64,000 nucleotides of DNA from Pseudomonas fluorescens (GTDB taxonomy: Bacteria > Pseudomonadota > Gammaproteobacteria > Pseudomonadales > Pseudomonadaceae): the NCBI RefSeq assembly GCF_902498195.1, contig NZ_CABVIY010000009.1, positions 266,977 through 330,976 of the forward strand, given 5' to 3'. A model generated the notes under the pieces. It searched no databases, had not been told where the DNA came from, and saw nothing but the letters and a program-made list of their open reading frames with translations. Positions 22,900 to 33,668 of this stretch are shown one piece after another. Numbering within the stretch: the stretch's first letter is position 1; every line of letters starts with the position of its first letter. The position numbers were made by a program, and so were the translations under genes.

Positions 22900-24600
22900 T
22901 CAGTCCTTGGTGACCCGGTTGATTTCTTCAAGGCTGGTGATGCCTTGCATGGCTTTGAGCAGGCCTGAGGTGCGCAGGTCATTGAAGCCGTCCCTGCGCA
23001 TTTGCTCATCGATTTGCAGCGAGTTGCCATCGGCCATGATCAACCGTTGCAAGTCCGGGGTGTTCTTCACCACTTCATAAATGCCCACTCGCCCTTTATA
23101 GCCGCCGTTGCACAGTTCGCAACCGACCGGCTCATAGATCGTGAATGTGCCGATGCGTTCCTCGGGGAAGCCTTCTTTGAGTAGTGTCTGGCGCGGGACG
23201 TCGAGGGGCGCCCGGCAATGGCTGCACAGTTTGCGTGCCAGGCGCTGGGCGATGATCAGGCTGACGGAAGTGGCGATGTTGAAACCCTGGATGCCCATGT
23301 TCTGCAGGCGGGTCAGGGTTTGCGCGGCGCTGTTGGTGTGCAGGGTCGACAACACCAGGTGCCCGGTCTGGGCGGCCTTGATGGCGATTTCGGCGGTTTC
23401 GAGGTCACGGATCTCGCCGACCATGATGACGTCCGGGTCCTGGCGCAGAAACGAGCGCAGCGCCTGGGCAAAATCCAGGCCCTGCCTGGGATTGACGTTG
23501 ACCTGGTTGATGCCTTCCATGTTGATCTCCACCGGGTCTTCGGCGGTCGAGATGTTGATGTCCACGGTGTTGAGAATGTTCAGCCCGGTGTACAGCGACA
23601 CGGTTTTGCCCGAACCGGTGGGGCCGGTTACCAAAATCATGCCCTGTGGCTGCTTGAGGGCGCTCATGTACAGCTCTTGCTGTTCAGGCTCGTAGCCGAG
23701 GGCGTCGATGCCCATTTGCGCGCTGGACGGGTCGAGGATCCGGATCACCACTTTCTCGCCCCACAGGGTCGGCAGGGTATTGACGCGGAAATCGATGGAT
23801 TTGCTCTTGGACAGGCGCATCTTGATCCGCCCGTCCTGGGGCTTGCGACGCTCGGAGATGTCGAGGCTGGCCATGACTTTCAGCCGAGCCGCGATGCGGT
23901 TGGCCAACTGGACCGGTGGTTTTGCCACTTCGCGCAGCATGCCGTCGGTGCGCATGCGCACGCGGTAGATTTTTTCGTAGGGCTCGAAATGCAGGTCGGA
24001 GGAGCCGCTTCGGATCGCATCGAGCAGCATCTTGTGGACGAAGCGCACCACCGGCGCGTCGTCGGCATCCTGGCCGACGATGGCGTCCTCGCGCGGGTCA
24101 TCGATCGTCTCGATGTCATGGCCGTCGAGGTCAACGTCGGCCATCTCTTCCAGGCCAGTGCCGTGGCTGTCGAAGAATTTCTCGATGGCATCGCTGAGCT
24201 TGTCGTCCTCCACGAGGATCGCTTCGGTGGAAAGCCCGGTGCTGAACTGGATGTCGTTGATGGCCTGGTGATTGGTCGGGTCGGAAATCCCCACGAACAA
24301 CTTGTTGCCCCGACGCCAGAGCGGCAGTGCGTGGTGCTGGCGGACCAGTTTCTCGCTGACCAGTCCCTTGGGCTGGGTTTCCTTGTCCAGGCTGTTGAGG
24401 TCCATCAGGGCGATGCCGAAATGTTCGCAAGCGATCTCGGCAACCTGGCGGCTTTTCACCAGTTTGTTCTGCACCAGGTAACTGACGAGGGAGATGCGGT
24501 TGCGTTGGGCTTGTTGAGACGCCTGTTGCGCGCTTTTTTCAGTGAGCAGCCCGGCCAGGACCAATTGCTTGGCCAGGCCGCTGAGGGCGATGTCATTCAT
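22900..24600 (-). CDS. pilB: Type IV pilus assembly ATPase PilB
   Basis: 566 residues. An N-terminal MshEN-like region (about 1-160) precedes the GspE-type ATPase. Walker A is GPTGSGKTVSLYTGL, Walker B is QDPDVIMVGEIRD, the His box is TGHLVLSTLHTNSA, and a tetracysteine zinc site is in CSHCRAPLD and CELCNGGYKGR. PilB powers pilus extension. First gene of pilB-pilC-pilD-coaE-yacG, divergent from pilA with about 225 bases between. Confidence 0.96.
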   Translation of the reverse strand: MNDIALSGLAKQLVLAGLLTEKSAQQASQQAQRNRISLVSYLVQNKLVKSRQVAEIACEHFGIALMDLNSLDKETQPKGLVSEKLVRQHHALPLWRRGNKLFVGISDPTNHQAINDIQFSTGLSTEAILVEDDKLSDAIEKFFDSHGTGLEEMADVDLDGHDIETIDDPREDAIVGQDADDAPVVRFVHKMLLDAIRSGSSDLHFEPYEKIYRVRMRTDGMLREVAKPPVQLANRIAARLKVMASLDISERRKPQDGRIKMRLSKSKSIDFRVNTLPTLWGEKVVIRILDPSSAQMGIDALGYEPEQQELYMSALKQPQGMILVTGPTGSGKTVSLYTGLNILNTVDINISTAEDPVEINMEGINQVNVNPRQGLDFAQALRSFLRQDPDVIMVGEIRDLETAEIAIKAAQTGHLVLSTLHTNSAAQTLTRLQNMGIQGFNIATSVSLIIAQRLARKLCSHCRAPLDVPRQTLLKEGFPEERIGTFTIYEPVGCELCNGGYKGRVGIYEVVKNTPDLQRLIMADGNSLQIDEQMRRDGFNDLRTSGLLKAMQGITSLEEINRVTKD

Positions 24601-24762
24601 TGTGATTCCGGACCAGGACCGTTGAATGACTTATAGCCTAGTCAAGCGATGGAACCAAACCAGCGACGCTCAGGTGACAAAAAGTGTCAGATAGTGCGGA
24701 TCCTCGCAGCCCCACAGCGCGCTGGCGAGGCCGTACACCCTGTCAACAGGGCGTACGGGGCT

Positions 24763-24778
24763 TGGCATGGGCTGTGCT
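24763..24778 (+). promoter_or_regulatory. Sigma-54 (-24/-12) promoter of pilA
   Basis: TGGCATGGGCTGTGCT matches the consensus TGGCACG-N4-TTGCA with correct spacing between GG and GC. Transcription would begin near 24789, about 38 bases before the pilA ATG. The activator should be PilR, encoded at the left end of the window. Confidence 0.8.
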
Positions 24779-24826
24779 GCGACAGAATCAGATCATGAGA
24801 TTTCGACTCATGCACGGAGGCTGTCT

Positions 24827-25246
24827 ATGAACACTCAAAAAGGTTTTACCCTCATCGAGCTGTTGATCGTGGTGGCGATCATCGGGATTCTCGCGACCTT
24901 TGCGATACCGGCTTATTCCAAGTACCAGGCGCGGGCGAAGGTGACGGCGGGGCTGGCCGAGATTTCGGCATTGAAAGTGCCGTTCGAAGACCTGATGAAT
25001 CAAGGGACCGATCCGGACCTGACGAAAATTGGCGGTAACACGACAACCTCCAACTGCACGACGACCGCGTCGGGCAAAGCCGCGGATGGCACGGGCACGA
25101 TTGCTTGCACCATCCTCAATGCGCCGGGCCCGGTGCTGAACAAAACCATTACCCTGACCCGTGCGTTGACGGGTTGGACATGCGCCACGGGCGTCGATCA
25201 GGAATTCGCGCCTAAAGGCTGCACCGGCGTTGTACCTAAAGCCTGA
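24827..25246 (+). CDS. pilA: Type IV major pilin PilA
   Basis: 139 residues. Six-residue leader MNTQKG, then the processed N-terminus FTLIELLIVVAIIGILATF with Glu5 of the mature protein, cut by PilD after Gly6. Two cysteine pairs follow: one mid-protein (SNCTTT, IACTI) and one near the end (TCATG, KGCTG), the latter giving a C-terminal disulfide loop. Threonine- and serine-rich mid-region. It is the pilus subunit gene, divergent from pilBCD. A sigma-54 promoter is upstream and a terminator is close downstream. Confidence 0.94.
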   Translation: MNTQKGFTLIELLIVVAIIGILATFAIPAYSKYQARAKVTAGLAEISALKVPFEDLMNQGTDPDLTKIGGNTTTSNCTTTASGKAADGTGTIACTILNAPGPVLNKTITLTRALTGWTCATGVDQEFAPKGCTGVVPKA

Positions 25247-25264
25247 TCCCTTGGGTGCAACACC

Positions 25265-25295
25265 AATACCTCGCCTCTGGCGGGGTATTTTTTTT
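25265..25295 (+). terminator. Terminator of pilA
   Basis: Hairpin ATACCTCGCC / GGCGGGGTAT with a 3-base loop, followed by eight T, 19 bases past the pilA stop. Confidence 0.88.
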
Positions 25296-25556
25296 AATGG
25301 CCGGTCGATAAATCGGCTCATCTGGAAAATCCCCGATATTTCATGGCCTTAGGCCTTCTACAAAACCTGCAACTTGCATGTAGAGAAAGAGCAACTCATG
25401 CATTTTGCATGATTACGGAAAATGACCAATTTTATAACTTATTGATTTATAAGGATTTATAAGGTGTCTCAAAGTTGGCACAGCGTTCGCAATATCTCTG
25501 GTAACCCTGCTGACAAGACACCCAGCAGACTTTCCAGAAAAACAGGAGTTACTCGT
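25296..25556. other. AT-rich non-coding stretch before the BON-domain gene
   Basis: No gene is visible. The stretch is richer in A and T than its surroundings and holds a tandem 10-base direct repeat GATTTATAAG (25444-25463) and a small palindrome ATGCATTTTGCAT near 25399. It probably contains the promoter of the BON gene, but I cannot fix -35 and -10 boxes. Confidence 0.5.
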
Positions 25557-25910
25557 ATGAAGAAGTTCGCTATCGCTGCCGCTACTGCTACCGCGCTGAC
25601 CCTGACCATGGCCAATGCTGCGTTTGCACAGACTCAAGCCACCCAGGCTCCTCTGACACTGGCAGCCGGTGAAATGACCAAGGCCACGGAAGCCGGTTCC
25701 GATACCTGGATTACCACCAAAGTCAAAACCGACCTGGTTACCGAAAAAGGCATTCCTGGCACCGACATCAAAGTTGAAACCAACAAAGGCGTTGTGTCCC
25801 TGTCGTCCACTGTTGCAGTGACCGATGCCCAGAAAGCCACCGCCGTGGCAATCACCAAGAAAATCAAAGGCGTCAAGGCGGTTTCCGCCGACGGCCTGAA
25901 AGCCGAGTAA
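25557..25910 (+). CDS. Periplasmic BON-domain (OsmY-like) protein
   Basis: 117 residues. Signal peptide MKKFAIAAATATALTLTMA... cut near AFA/QTQ. A single BON domain (about 55-117) has TWITTKVKTDLVTEKGIPG, VVSLSSTVAVTDAQK and IKGVKAVSADGL. BON domains bind membranes or phospholipids; OsmY proteins respond to osmotic stress. E. coli OsmY has two such domains, this one has one. Expression conditions and exact role are unknown. Monocistronic by position. Confidence 0.85.
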   Translation: MKKFAIAAATATALTLTMANAAFAQTQATQAPLTLAAGEMTKATEAGSDTWITTKVKTDLVTEKGIPGTDIKVETNKGVVSLSSTVAVTDAQKATAVAITKKIKGVKAVSADGLKAE

Positions 25911-26017
25911 GGCAAGGCTTCTCGCCTGGACTGGGAGAAGGCGCGGCAGGCGGGCCGAGGTATACGTCTGTCGCATCTTTAGGAGTTCATGCGAACGGCC
26001 ATAAGGATGTGGCCATT

Positions 26018-26047
26018 ACAGGCCCCGGCATTCGTGTCGGGGCCTGT
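26018..26047 (+). terminator. Probable terminator after BON-domain gene
   Basis: A 10-base-pair hairpin ACAGGCCCCG / CGGGGCCTGT with a 10-base loop, followed by the weak T stretch TCTATT. Its strength is uncertain. Confidence 0.55.
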
Positions 26048-26065
26048 TCTATTCCGGGCAACACA

Positions 26066-26169
26066 AACCCCCTGTAGGAGCGAGCCTGCTCGCGATAGCG
26101 GTCTGTCATTCAACATCCGAGTTGCCTGACAGACCGCTATCGCGAGCAGGCTCGCTCCTACAGGGGGTT
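26066..26169. repeat. REPIN-like palindrome with long perfect arms
   Basis: Arms of more than 40 bases, beginning AACCCCCTGTAGGAGCGAGC and including the inner GGTCTGTCA / TGACAGACC pair. It lies between the convergent BON and DUF2845 genes and is the longest perfect palindrome I found in the window. Confidence 0.9.
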
Positions 26170-26178
26170 GTGGTGGTC

Positions 26179-26475
26179 TTAGTTACCGCGTTTGCTGGTG
26201 ATCTGCTTCAAGCGATTGCCCTCGAACCGCAGGTACTGATACATCCCGCCATTCGGTCCGTAGGTCCATTCCTCGACCTGGAACTCTTCCCGTCGATTGG
26301 CGCTGCGTTTGTAGCCCAGCAGGTCGCGGCTGGCCGGTTCGCCGCACTTTTGCAGCACTTCGCTCGACCGGTCGCCGACGCTGACCAATTGGCTGCCGCA
26401 GCGCAAAGTGTCCGCCGCCCAGGCCTGGCTCGCGGCCATCGCCAGCGCCAGTGCGAGCAGCAGCCTTTTGGCCAT
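26179..26475 (-). CDS. Secreted DUF2845 protein
   Basis: 98 residues. Signal peptide MAKRLLLALALAMAASQAWAA, then LRCGSQLVSVGDRSSEVLQKCGEP, a domain with two cysteines and the VEEWTYGPNGG motif of DUF2845, and a basic end. Function unknown; the fold resembles small periplasmic assembly or inhibitor domains. The start ATG overlaps the stop of the DUF748 gene by one base, so the two are translated from one mRNA. Confidence 0.8.
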   Translation of the reverse strand: MAKRLLLALALAMAASQAWAADTLRCGSQLVSVGDRSSEVLQKCGEPASRDLLGYKRSANRREEFQVEEWTYGPNGGMYQYLRFEGNRLKQITSKRGN

Positions 26476-29426
26476 CACTCGGCGTCCAGATGCATCGGCG
26501 TAACCACCTTGCCGTCTTTTTCCGCTTCGCCCAACTGCGCGTCGATGAAGTACACGCGGTCATCGGCCAGCTGGCCTTTGTCGACCAGATAGTCCTTGAT
26601 GCTGCTGGCGCGTTCCTGGCCCAACTCGCGCAACAGCACTTCGCTGGAACTCCAGAACTGGATCACGCCTTCGCGCATCTTGGCTGTTCGATCTTCCTTG
26701 CCCAGGTCTTTCCATTCGGCAGGCGGCTGGGTTTTCAGGCGTGTGCGGTAGATGCCCTCCAGCAGCGGACCTTTCTCGCTGTCGGGTACTTCCAGCAAAG
26801 CGGCTTTGGCCGGAACCTTTTCACCGCGACGCTGGAGCATTTTGTAGTAGTTGTACTGGTATTCCCGTTCCAGGCGTTGCTCGGCAATCAGCGGGCCGTC
26901 GCTGCTCTTGGCGGCGGTGCCTTCGATTTCCAGGCGCAGGGCCGGGCGTTCCTTGAGGGCGTTGGACAGCTTGACCAGTGCGGCTTCAGCGTCCTTGCTC
27001 AGCTCGCTTGAACCTGGCGCGAAGGACACGCTGCCCAGGTCTTCCGAGCCACCGCCACTCACCAGTCCACCAATCAGTTTGAACGGCGCGGCGGCGGCCT
27101 TGACGATCAGGTTGCGCAGGGTCTGCCAGACAATCGGCATGACACTGAATTGCGGGTTGTTCAGGTCGCCGGACACCGGCAATTCGATGGAAATCTTGCC
27201 ATCGACATCCTTGAGCAAGGCAATCGCCAATTTCAGCGGCAGGCTCACGGCGTCCGGGCTGTCGACTTTTTCACCCAGTTGTAGTTGCTCGACCACCACC
27301 TTGTTTTCGGCCTGGAGCTGGCCCTTGGTGATTTTGTAATGCAGGTCGAGATTCAGCCGGCCCTTGCGGATGCGGTAACCGGCGAACTTGCCGGAGTAGG
27401 GCGTCAGGGTGGTCAGTTCCACGCGTTTGAAGCTGGTGGCGATGTCGAGGCTGGCCATCGGGTCGAACGGGTTGACCGCGCCCTTGATGGTCACGGGCGC
27501 ATAGCGGTCGACCTTGCCCTTGACGTCGACGCTCGCCGGTTTTGCCTGGCGGCTGTCGATGGTGCCGATCTGGCCGTTGAGTTGCTGAACGGCGGTGGCG
27601 AAGTTAGGGGTCAGGCTGAAGTCGGCGAAGTTGGCCGAACCGTCGTTGATGGCAATGCCACCGATGTGGATGCCCAGGGGTTTTTCTTTGCTGGCGGGCT
27701 GGGCGGCGGCAGTCTTGGCGCCGGAATCGGCCGGTTGCGGAATGAGAAGGTCATCGACGTTGGTGGTGCGGTCATCGTTGATCATGAAACGCACGTAGGG
27801 TTGCAGCAAGTTGACCTTGTCAATCGACAGGCTGTCGCCATGCTGGTAGTTCAGGCCTTCGACCACCACCTGCTGCCACTTGAGGAAGTCGCGGGTTTTC
27901 AGGGTGTCGAGGGTGTGCAACTGATCGATCTGGGCACGGCCGGTGACGCTGAGGGCCAGCGGCTCGGTGCTTTTCAGGTTGACCGCCAGATCACTGCCGA
28001 GCATGCCGCTGCGCAGTTCCAGGCGAATGAACGGGTTGATGTAGGACTGCGCGACACGCAGGTCGATGTCCTTGGTCTGCACATTGAGCCTGGCGCTGAC
28101 CGGGGCCAGGTTGACCTCGCCATCGGCCATGATCCTGCCTTGTTTGCCCACCCCGGTGTCGAGCTTGAGGGTGAAGGGCGAGCCATTGAGGCTGTCGAAC
28201 TTCTGCAGATCGAGATTCAGCGGGCTCAGTTCGAGTTCCACGACGGGCTGTGCCTTGCGGTCCGCCAGATGCACCTTGTAATCGCGCAGTTGCACATCGT
28301 TGAGCAGCACCTGCCAGGGTTTGCTCGCTGGCGCCGGCTCGGGTTTTGGCGAGTCGGCCGCCGCCGGGGTGCTTGGTGGTTCGGCGTTGGCCTTGGCCGC
28401 GGGTTTGGACGGCTGGCTGGCGAACAGCTTCTGCCAATCGAGCTGGCCATCGGCTTCCAGGGCTGCCCAAGTTTCCAGTTTCTGGCTGCGGACCTTGCCA
28501 ACGACCACTTGCTGCTTGGCCAGGTCGACCGTGGTGTCGCTGACGTCCAGGCGTGCGAGCTTCACCAGTGGCCGACCGTCCGGCGCCTTGATGGCGAAGG
28601 GGGCGACACTGAGGGCGACGTTGCTCAGCAGCAGTTCGGTTTCTTTGGACAGGTTGATTTTGTAATCAGTACTGAGGGTGTAGACGCCGTCTTCGAGTAC
28701 CAGTGGCACCGCATCGCGCACATAGGGCCAGAAGGCTTTCATCTTGCCGTCGGTGACCTTCAGCTTGCCTTCGGAGGCAATCGGGATGAGGCTGAAGTTA
28801 CCGGTCCAGTCGATCTGCCCGCCATGCGGTCCAATGGCCACCAGGGTCATGTCGGCACTGTCTTCAGGCAAGGTGCTGAGGTTTTTCAGCTCGAAGTCGA
28901 GTTTGTCGTAGAGAAATTCGATGGGTTCGCTGGGGCGTTCATCCTGGAAGTGCACCGCGCCGCCCGCCAGTTTGATGCTGTCGATGCGCAGCGGGAATGG
29001 CTTGGCGTCGGGATCGGCGGGTGTCGGCTCGCTCGCTGGCAGTTTGAACAGGCCTAGCAGGTTGAGTTTGCCGTCCTTGCCAAAGAGCACTTCGGTTTTG
29101 GGTTTGTCCAGTTCGATGTTGGACAGGTGAAGCGCCTTGGTCCAGAGACTGTCGAGTTGCAGGTTGGCATACAGGCGTTCGAAGCCGACCTGTTCCTTGC
29201 CGGGCTCGCCAATGTTCAGGCCCCAAAGGGTCACTTCAAGGCTGAAAGGGTTGAGTTCGATTCGCTGGATCGTGGCGGGGGTCGTCGCGTAGTTGGCCAA
29301 CTGTTGGTTGGCTATCCGCAAGGCGATGCCTGGCAAAATCAGAAAACCCAGCAGGCTGTAGAGAGCCAGAGCAGTCAACAAGGCGCCGAGGGCGCGAATC
29401 AATCCTTTGTACATGTGTGGCTTCAT
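26475..29426 (-). CDS. Very large DUF748 (AsmA-like) envelope protein
   Basis: About 983 residues from MKPHMYKGLIRALG. One N-terminal membrane helix (about 9-35) is followed by a long periplasmic region of AsmA-like repeats (LNPFSLEVTLWGLNIG, LDKPKTEVLFGKDGKLNLLGL, FARTEL-type segments) and an Ala/Pro/Lys-rich linker near 350. The C-terminal part (LVKLSNALKERPALRLEIEG) resembles an OmpA-like end. Proteins of the AsmA/TamB kind are proposed to carry lipids between membranes. The start is uncertain; ATGs at 29459 and 29414 are alternatives. It is followed directly by the DUF2845 gene. Confidence 0.8.
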   Translation of the reverse strand: MKPHMYKGLIRALGALLTALALYSLLGFLILPGIALRIANQQLANYATTPATIQRIELNPFSLEVTLWGLNIGEPGKEQVGFERLYANLQLDSLWTKALHLSNIELDKPKTEVLFGKDGKLNLLGLFKLPASEPTPADPDAKPFPLRIDSIKLAGGAVHFQDERPSEPIEFLYDKLDFELKNLSTLPEDSADMTLVAIGPHGGQIDWTGNFSLIPIASEGKLKVTDGKMKAFWPYVRDAVPLVLEDGVYTLSTDYKINLSKETELLLSNVALSVAPFAIKAPDGRPLVKLARLDVSDTTVDLAKQQVVVGKVRSQKLETWAALEADGQLDWQKLFASQPSKPAAKANAEPPSTPAAADSPKPEPAPASKPWQVLLNDVQLRDYKVHLADRKAQPVVELELSPLNLDLQKFDSLNGSPFTLKLDTGVGKQGRIMADGEVNLAPVSARLNVQTKDIDLRVAQSYINPFIRLELRSGMLGSDLAVNLKSTEPLALSVTGRAQIDQLHTLDTLKTRDFLKWQQVVVEGLNYQHGDSLSIDKVNLLQPYVRFMINDDRTTNVDDLLIPQPADSGAKTAAAQPASKEKPLGIHIGGIAINDGSANFADFSLTPNFATAVQQLNGQIGTIDSRQAKPASVDVKGKVDRYAPVTIKGAVNPFDPMASLDIATSFKRVELTTLTPYSGKFAGYRIRKGRLNLDLHYKITKGQLQAENKVVVEQLQLGEKVDSPDAVSLPLKLAIALLKDVDGKISIELPVSGDLNNPQFSVMPIVWQTLRNLIVKAAAAPFKLIGGLVSGGGSEDLGSVSFAPGSSELSKDAEAALVKLSNALKERPALRLEIEGTAAKSSDGPLIAEQRLEREYQYNYYKMLQRRGEKVPAKAALLEVPDSEKGPLLEGIYRTRLKTQPPAEWKDLGKEDRTAKMREGVIQFWSSSEVLLRELGQERASSIKDYLVDKGQLADDRVYFIDAQLGEAEKDGKVVTPMHLDAE

Positions 29427-29518
29427 CTGTCTGAACCGGAGTGCCTTGGAGTATGGCACGCGTTTCCGGTTCCGAAGTATTCGCCCAATCGAGGTTTTTC
29501 AGATTTGTCTGACGTGGA

Positions 29519-30535
29519 TCAGAGCTGCAGGATCAGGGTTTTCAGTGGCGGCTGCTGATCCATCGACGGGAAATCGCCACCCGGTTTCATCACCGTCCAC
29601 TCACGCACGGGCCGCCCGGCCTTTTCTGCGCAACGCAAAACCTGTTCACGCCAGTCGTCCATGCTGACTTTAGCCAGGTTATTGCAGCAGATCAGCACGC
29701 CGTTGTCGGCGGTGGCCAGCAGCGCCGGTTTGAGCAGGCTCTGGTAGTCGCGCAGCAGGTCGACCGTGCCGAAAGCGCTCTTGGCCCAGGCCGGAGGATC
29801 GAGCAGCACCAGATCGTACTGGCGCTGTTCCAGGCGCGGATAGTTTGGCAGCTTTTGTCCCCGTCGCTGGCTGATGGGCAAGCCGGCCAATTGGCGGATG
29901 GCCGGAAAGTAATCGGACTGGACAAATTCCATGGTCGGCAGCTGCGGGTTGAGCAGGCCGTTTTCACGACCGACCGCCAGGTTGCCCTCGGCGAAGTCCA
30001 GGTTACACACCTCACGGGCGCCACCGGCCGCCGCGCTAAGGCCTACGCCGCAGGTGTAGGCAAACAGGTTGAGCACGCTTTTGTTTTTGCTGTGGGCCTT
30101 GACCCAGCCACGGGTGTTGCGCAAGTCAAGAAACAGCAGGGGGTCCTGCCCGGCGTGACGCCCGCGTACCCGGTAATTGAGGCCCCATTCGTGGCCGACC
30201 AGATCTTGCAACGCCGCTTCGTCGGCGCGGTAAACGGTGTCTTCGCGGTCAATTCGCGAGTTGCCGCGGGAGCGGTCGTTGTACACCAGCAGGCTTTCAA
30301 GTCCCAGGTGCTGGTTGATGGTTTCGTGCAGCTGTAACAGCGCATCGCGTTCCAGCGACTGGTGAAAGCTTTGCACCATCAGTTGCGGACCATAGCGGTC
30401 GATGGTCAGGCCGCCGGCGCCTTCCTGGCTGCCATGGAACAGGCGGTAGCAATCGGTGCCCTGGCTGTGCAGCTCGGCCAACAGGTCCTGGCGATGTTCG
30501 AGGGCGGCGCGCAGCGCCTGATTCAAGGAAGACAT
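29519..30535 (-). CDS. Class I SAM-dependent methyltransferase (RlmI/RlmK-like)
   Basis: 338 residues from MSSLNQALRAALEHR. An N-terminal RNA-binding-like region (GTDCYRLFHGSQEGAGGLTIDRY) precedes a Rossmann methyltransferase domain with motif I NLFAYTCGVGLSAAAGG, an acidic ribose contact (CNLDFAEGN) and motif IV VLLDPPAWAKS. The DPPAW motif suggests m5C or base-N methylation of rRNA, as in RlmI, but the exact target is not shown. Located alone between a DUF748 gene and a REPIN. Confidence 0.82.
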   Translation of the reverse strand: MSSLNQALRAALEHRQDLLAELHSQGTDCYRLFHGSQEGAGGLTIDRYGPQLMVQSFHQSLERDALLQLHETINQHLGLESLLVYNDRSRGNSRIDREDTVYRADEAALQDLVGHEWGLNYRVRGRHAGQDPLLFLDLRNTRGWVKAHSKNKSVLNLFAYTCGVGLSAAAGGAREVCNLDFAEGNLAVGRENGLLNPQLPTMEFVQSDYFPAIRQLAGLPISQRRGQKLPNYPRLEQRQYDLVLLDPPAWAKSAFGTVDLLRDYQSLLKPALLATADNGVLICCNNLAKVSMDDWREQVLRCAEKAGRPVREWTVMKPGGDFPSMDQQPPLKTLILQL

Positions 30536-30603
30536 GCTGGGCGCCTTGCAGGTGGGAATTTGGCGCGGGAGTTTAACAGCTTGGCATTCATCCGAGGTGC
30601 TGC

Positions 30604-30697
30604 CTTCGCGATCAAGCCCGCTCCTACCGCTGTCTGCGGTGTCCACACATTTGGTTTTCGACACAGATCAAAGGTGTGAGCGGGCTTGCTCGCGAAG
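30604..30697. repeat. REPIN-like palindrome
   Basis: Arms CTTCGCGATCAAGCCCGCTC and GAGCGGGCTTGCTCGCGAAG with one mismatch, around a 54-base middle that lacks the inner TGTCAGTC pair. It lies between two minus-strand genes. Confidence 0.8.
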
Positions 30698-30707
30698 CTG
30701 TTGCACT

Positions 30708-31580
30708 TCAACTGAGCAAACCCATCCGCCGCTTGGCTCGCTGCACCGAACCATTGCGCACCGCCCAGCGCAGCATGGGCGCGCTGCGATTGATGCTGGC
30801 GCGGATCAGCTTGCGTTGCAGCGGGCTCTGGCTGACGCCGAGCAGGTCGCTGGCCCAGTCCGGCAGCAGGTCGATCCCGGCCTGCATCATCAGTCCGCCA
30901 AACGGCTTGGCCAGGCGGCTCGGCGCCGGGGCATTGAGCAACAGGCGCAGCACTTCGCGACTGCGTTCGTCACACAGCAGTTGCGGCTTCATTTGCTCAA
31001 GATAATCGGCAACTGCCTGTCGGGAGCGGGGCACGTTCCGGGCACCCAGGCGTTCGGCGACCAACGCGATTTCTGCGTAGTAGCGATCCTGATCGGCCGG
31101 TGACAGATGCGGATTGCGATAACGCAAGTGCGCGGCCAGAAAGTGACTGACTTCGGCCACATGCACCCAGGTCAGCAGGTCGGGATCGCTGGCGGCGTAA
31201 GGTCGTCCGTCCGGTGCCGTGCCGGTGATCTGGAGGTGAATGGTACGCACTTTCTCGATCAGCCAGTCGGCATCCTGGCGTGAACCGAAGGTGGTGCCGG
31301 AGATGAATTGCCCGGTGCGGCGCAGCCGGCCAAGCATGTCCTCGCGAAAATTCGAATGGTCCCACACACCCGCCAGGGCCAGGGGATGCAGGGCTTGCAG
31401 CATCAGGGCGCTGATACCGCCGATGAGCATGCTGCTGAAATCACCGTGCACTTGCCAGCTCACTGAGTCAGGCCCGAACAGGCCGGGATCGCCCTTGGGG
31501 TTTTCCAGATCGAGCTTGCCCAGGGACAGCCCTGTCAGGCTCATGATTTGCGTTTCGATGCGGCTGCGGATGAATTCCAT
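30708..31580 (-). CDS. Oxygenase MpaB family protein (DUF2236)
   Basis: 290 residues. Recognised by GDFSSMLIGGISALMLQALHP, AGVWDHSNF, FGSRQDADWLIEKVRTIH and DPDLLTWVHVAEVSHFLAAH, whose histidines are likely heme ligands in this family (relatives are latex-cleaving oxygenase and MpaB). The C-terminal end is basic. The substrate is unknown. It follows acsA on the same strand with a short palindrome between. Confidence 0.82.
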   Translation of the reverse strand: MEFIRSRIETQIMSLTGLSLGKLDLENPKGDPGLFGPDSVSWQVHGDFSSMLIGGISALMLQALHPLALAGVWDHSNFREDMLGRLRRTGQFISGTTFGSRQDADWLIEKVRTIHLQITGTAPDGRPYAASDPDLLTWVHVAEVSHFLAAHLRYRNPHLSPADQDRYYAEIALVAERLGARNVPRSRQAVADYLEQMKPQLLCDERSREVLRLLLNAPAPSRLAKPFGGLMMQAGIDLLPDWASDLLGVSQSPLQRKLIRASINRSAPMLRWAVRNGSVQRAKRRMGLLS

Positions 31581-31598
31581 GGGATCCCGGTGATTTTT

Positions 31599-31633
31599 TG
31601 TAGGAGCTGCCGCAGCCTGCGACAGCTCCTACA
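31599..31633. repeat. Short palindrome of the TGTAGGAGCTG family
   Basis: TGTAGGAGCTG / CAGCTCCTACA with 13 bases between; a short member of the family seen at 391-461. It lies between acsA and the MpaB-type gene. Confidence 0.75.
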
Positions 31634-31648
31634 GGAGACGGCAGTAGG

Positions 31649-33586
<1,938 letters not shown>

Positions 33587-33595
33587 GACGGTTCC

Positions 33596-33609
33596 TTATT
33601 CTTGTTTTT
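33596..33609 (-). promoter_or_regulatory. Hfq/Crc (CA) motif at acsA ribosome binding site
   Basis: On the minus strand AAAAACAAGAATAA runs straight into GGA, the Shine-Dalgarno of acsA, 9 bases before the ATG. Four AAnAA steps in a row make this one of the best Crc/Hfq-type sites in the window. Confidence 0.6.
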
Positions 33610-33668
33610 GGCAACAAGTAATAAAGATGCGCCGAGTACCCAACGGGTTCAAGTCATCCACAAAACAA

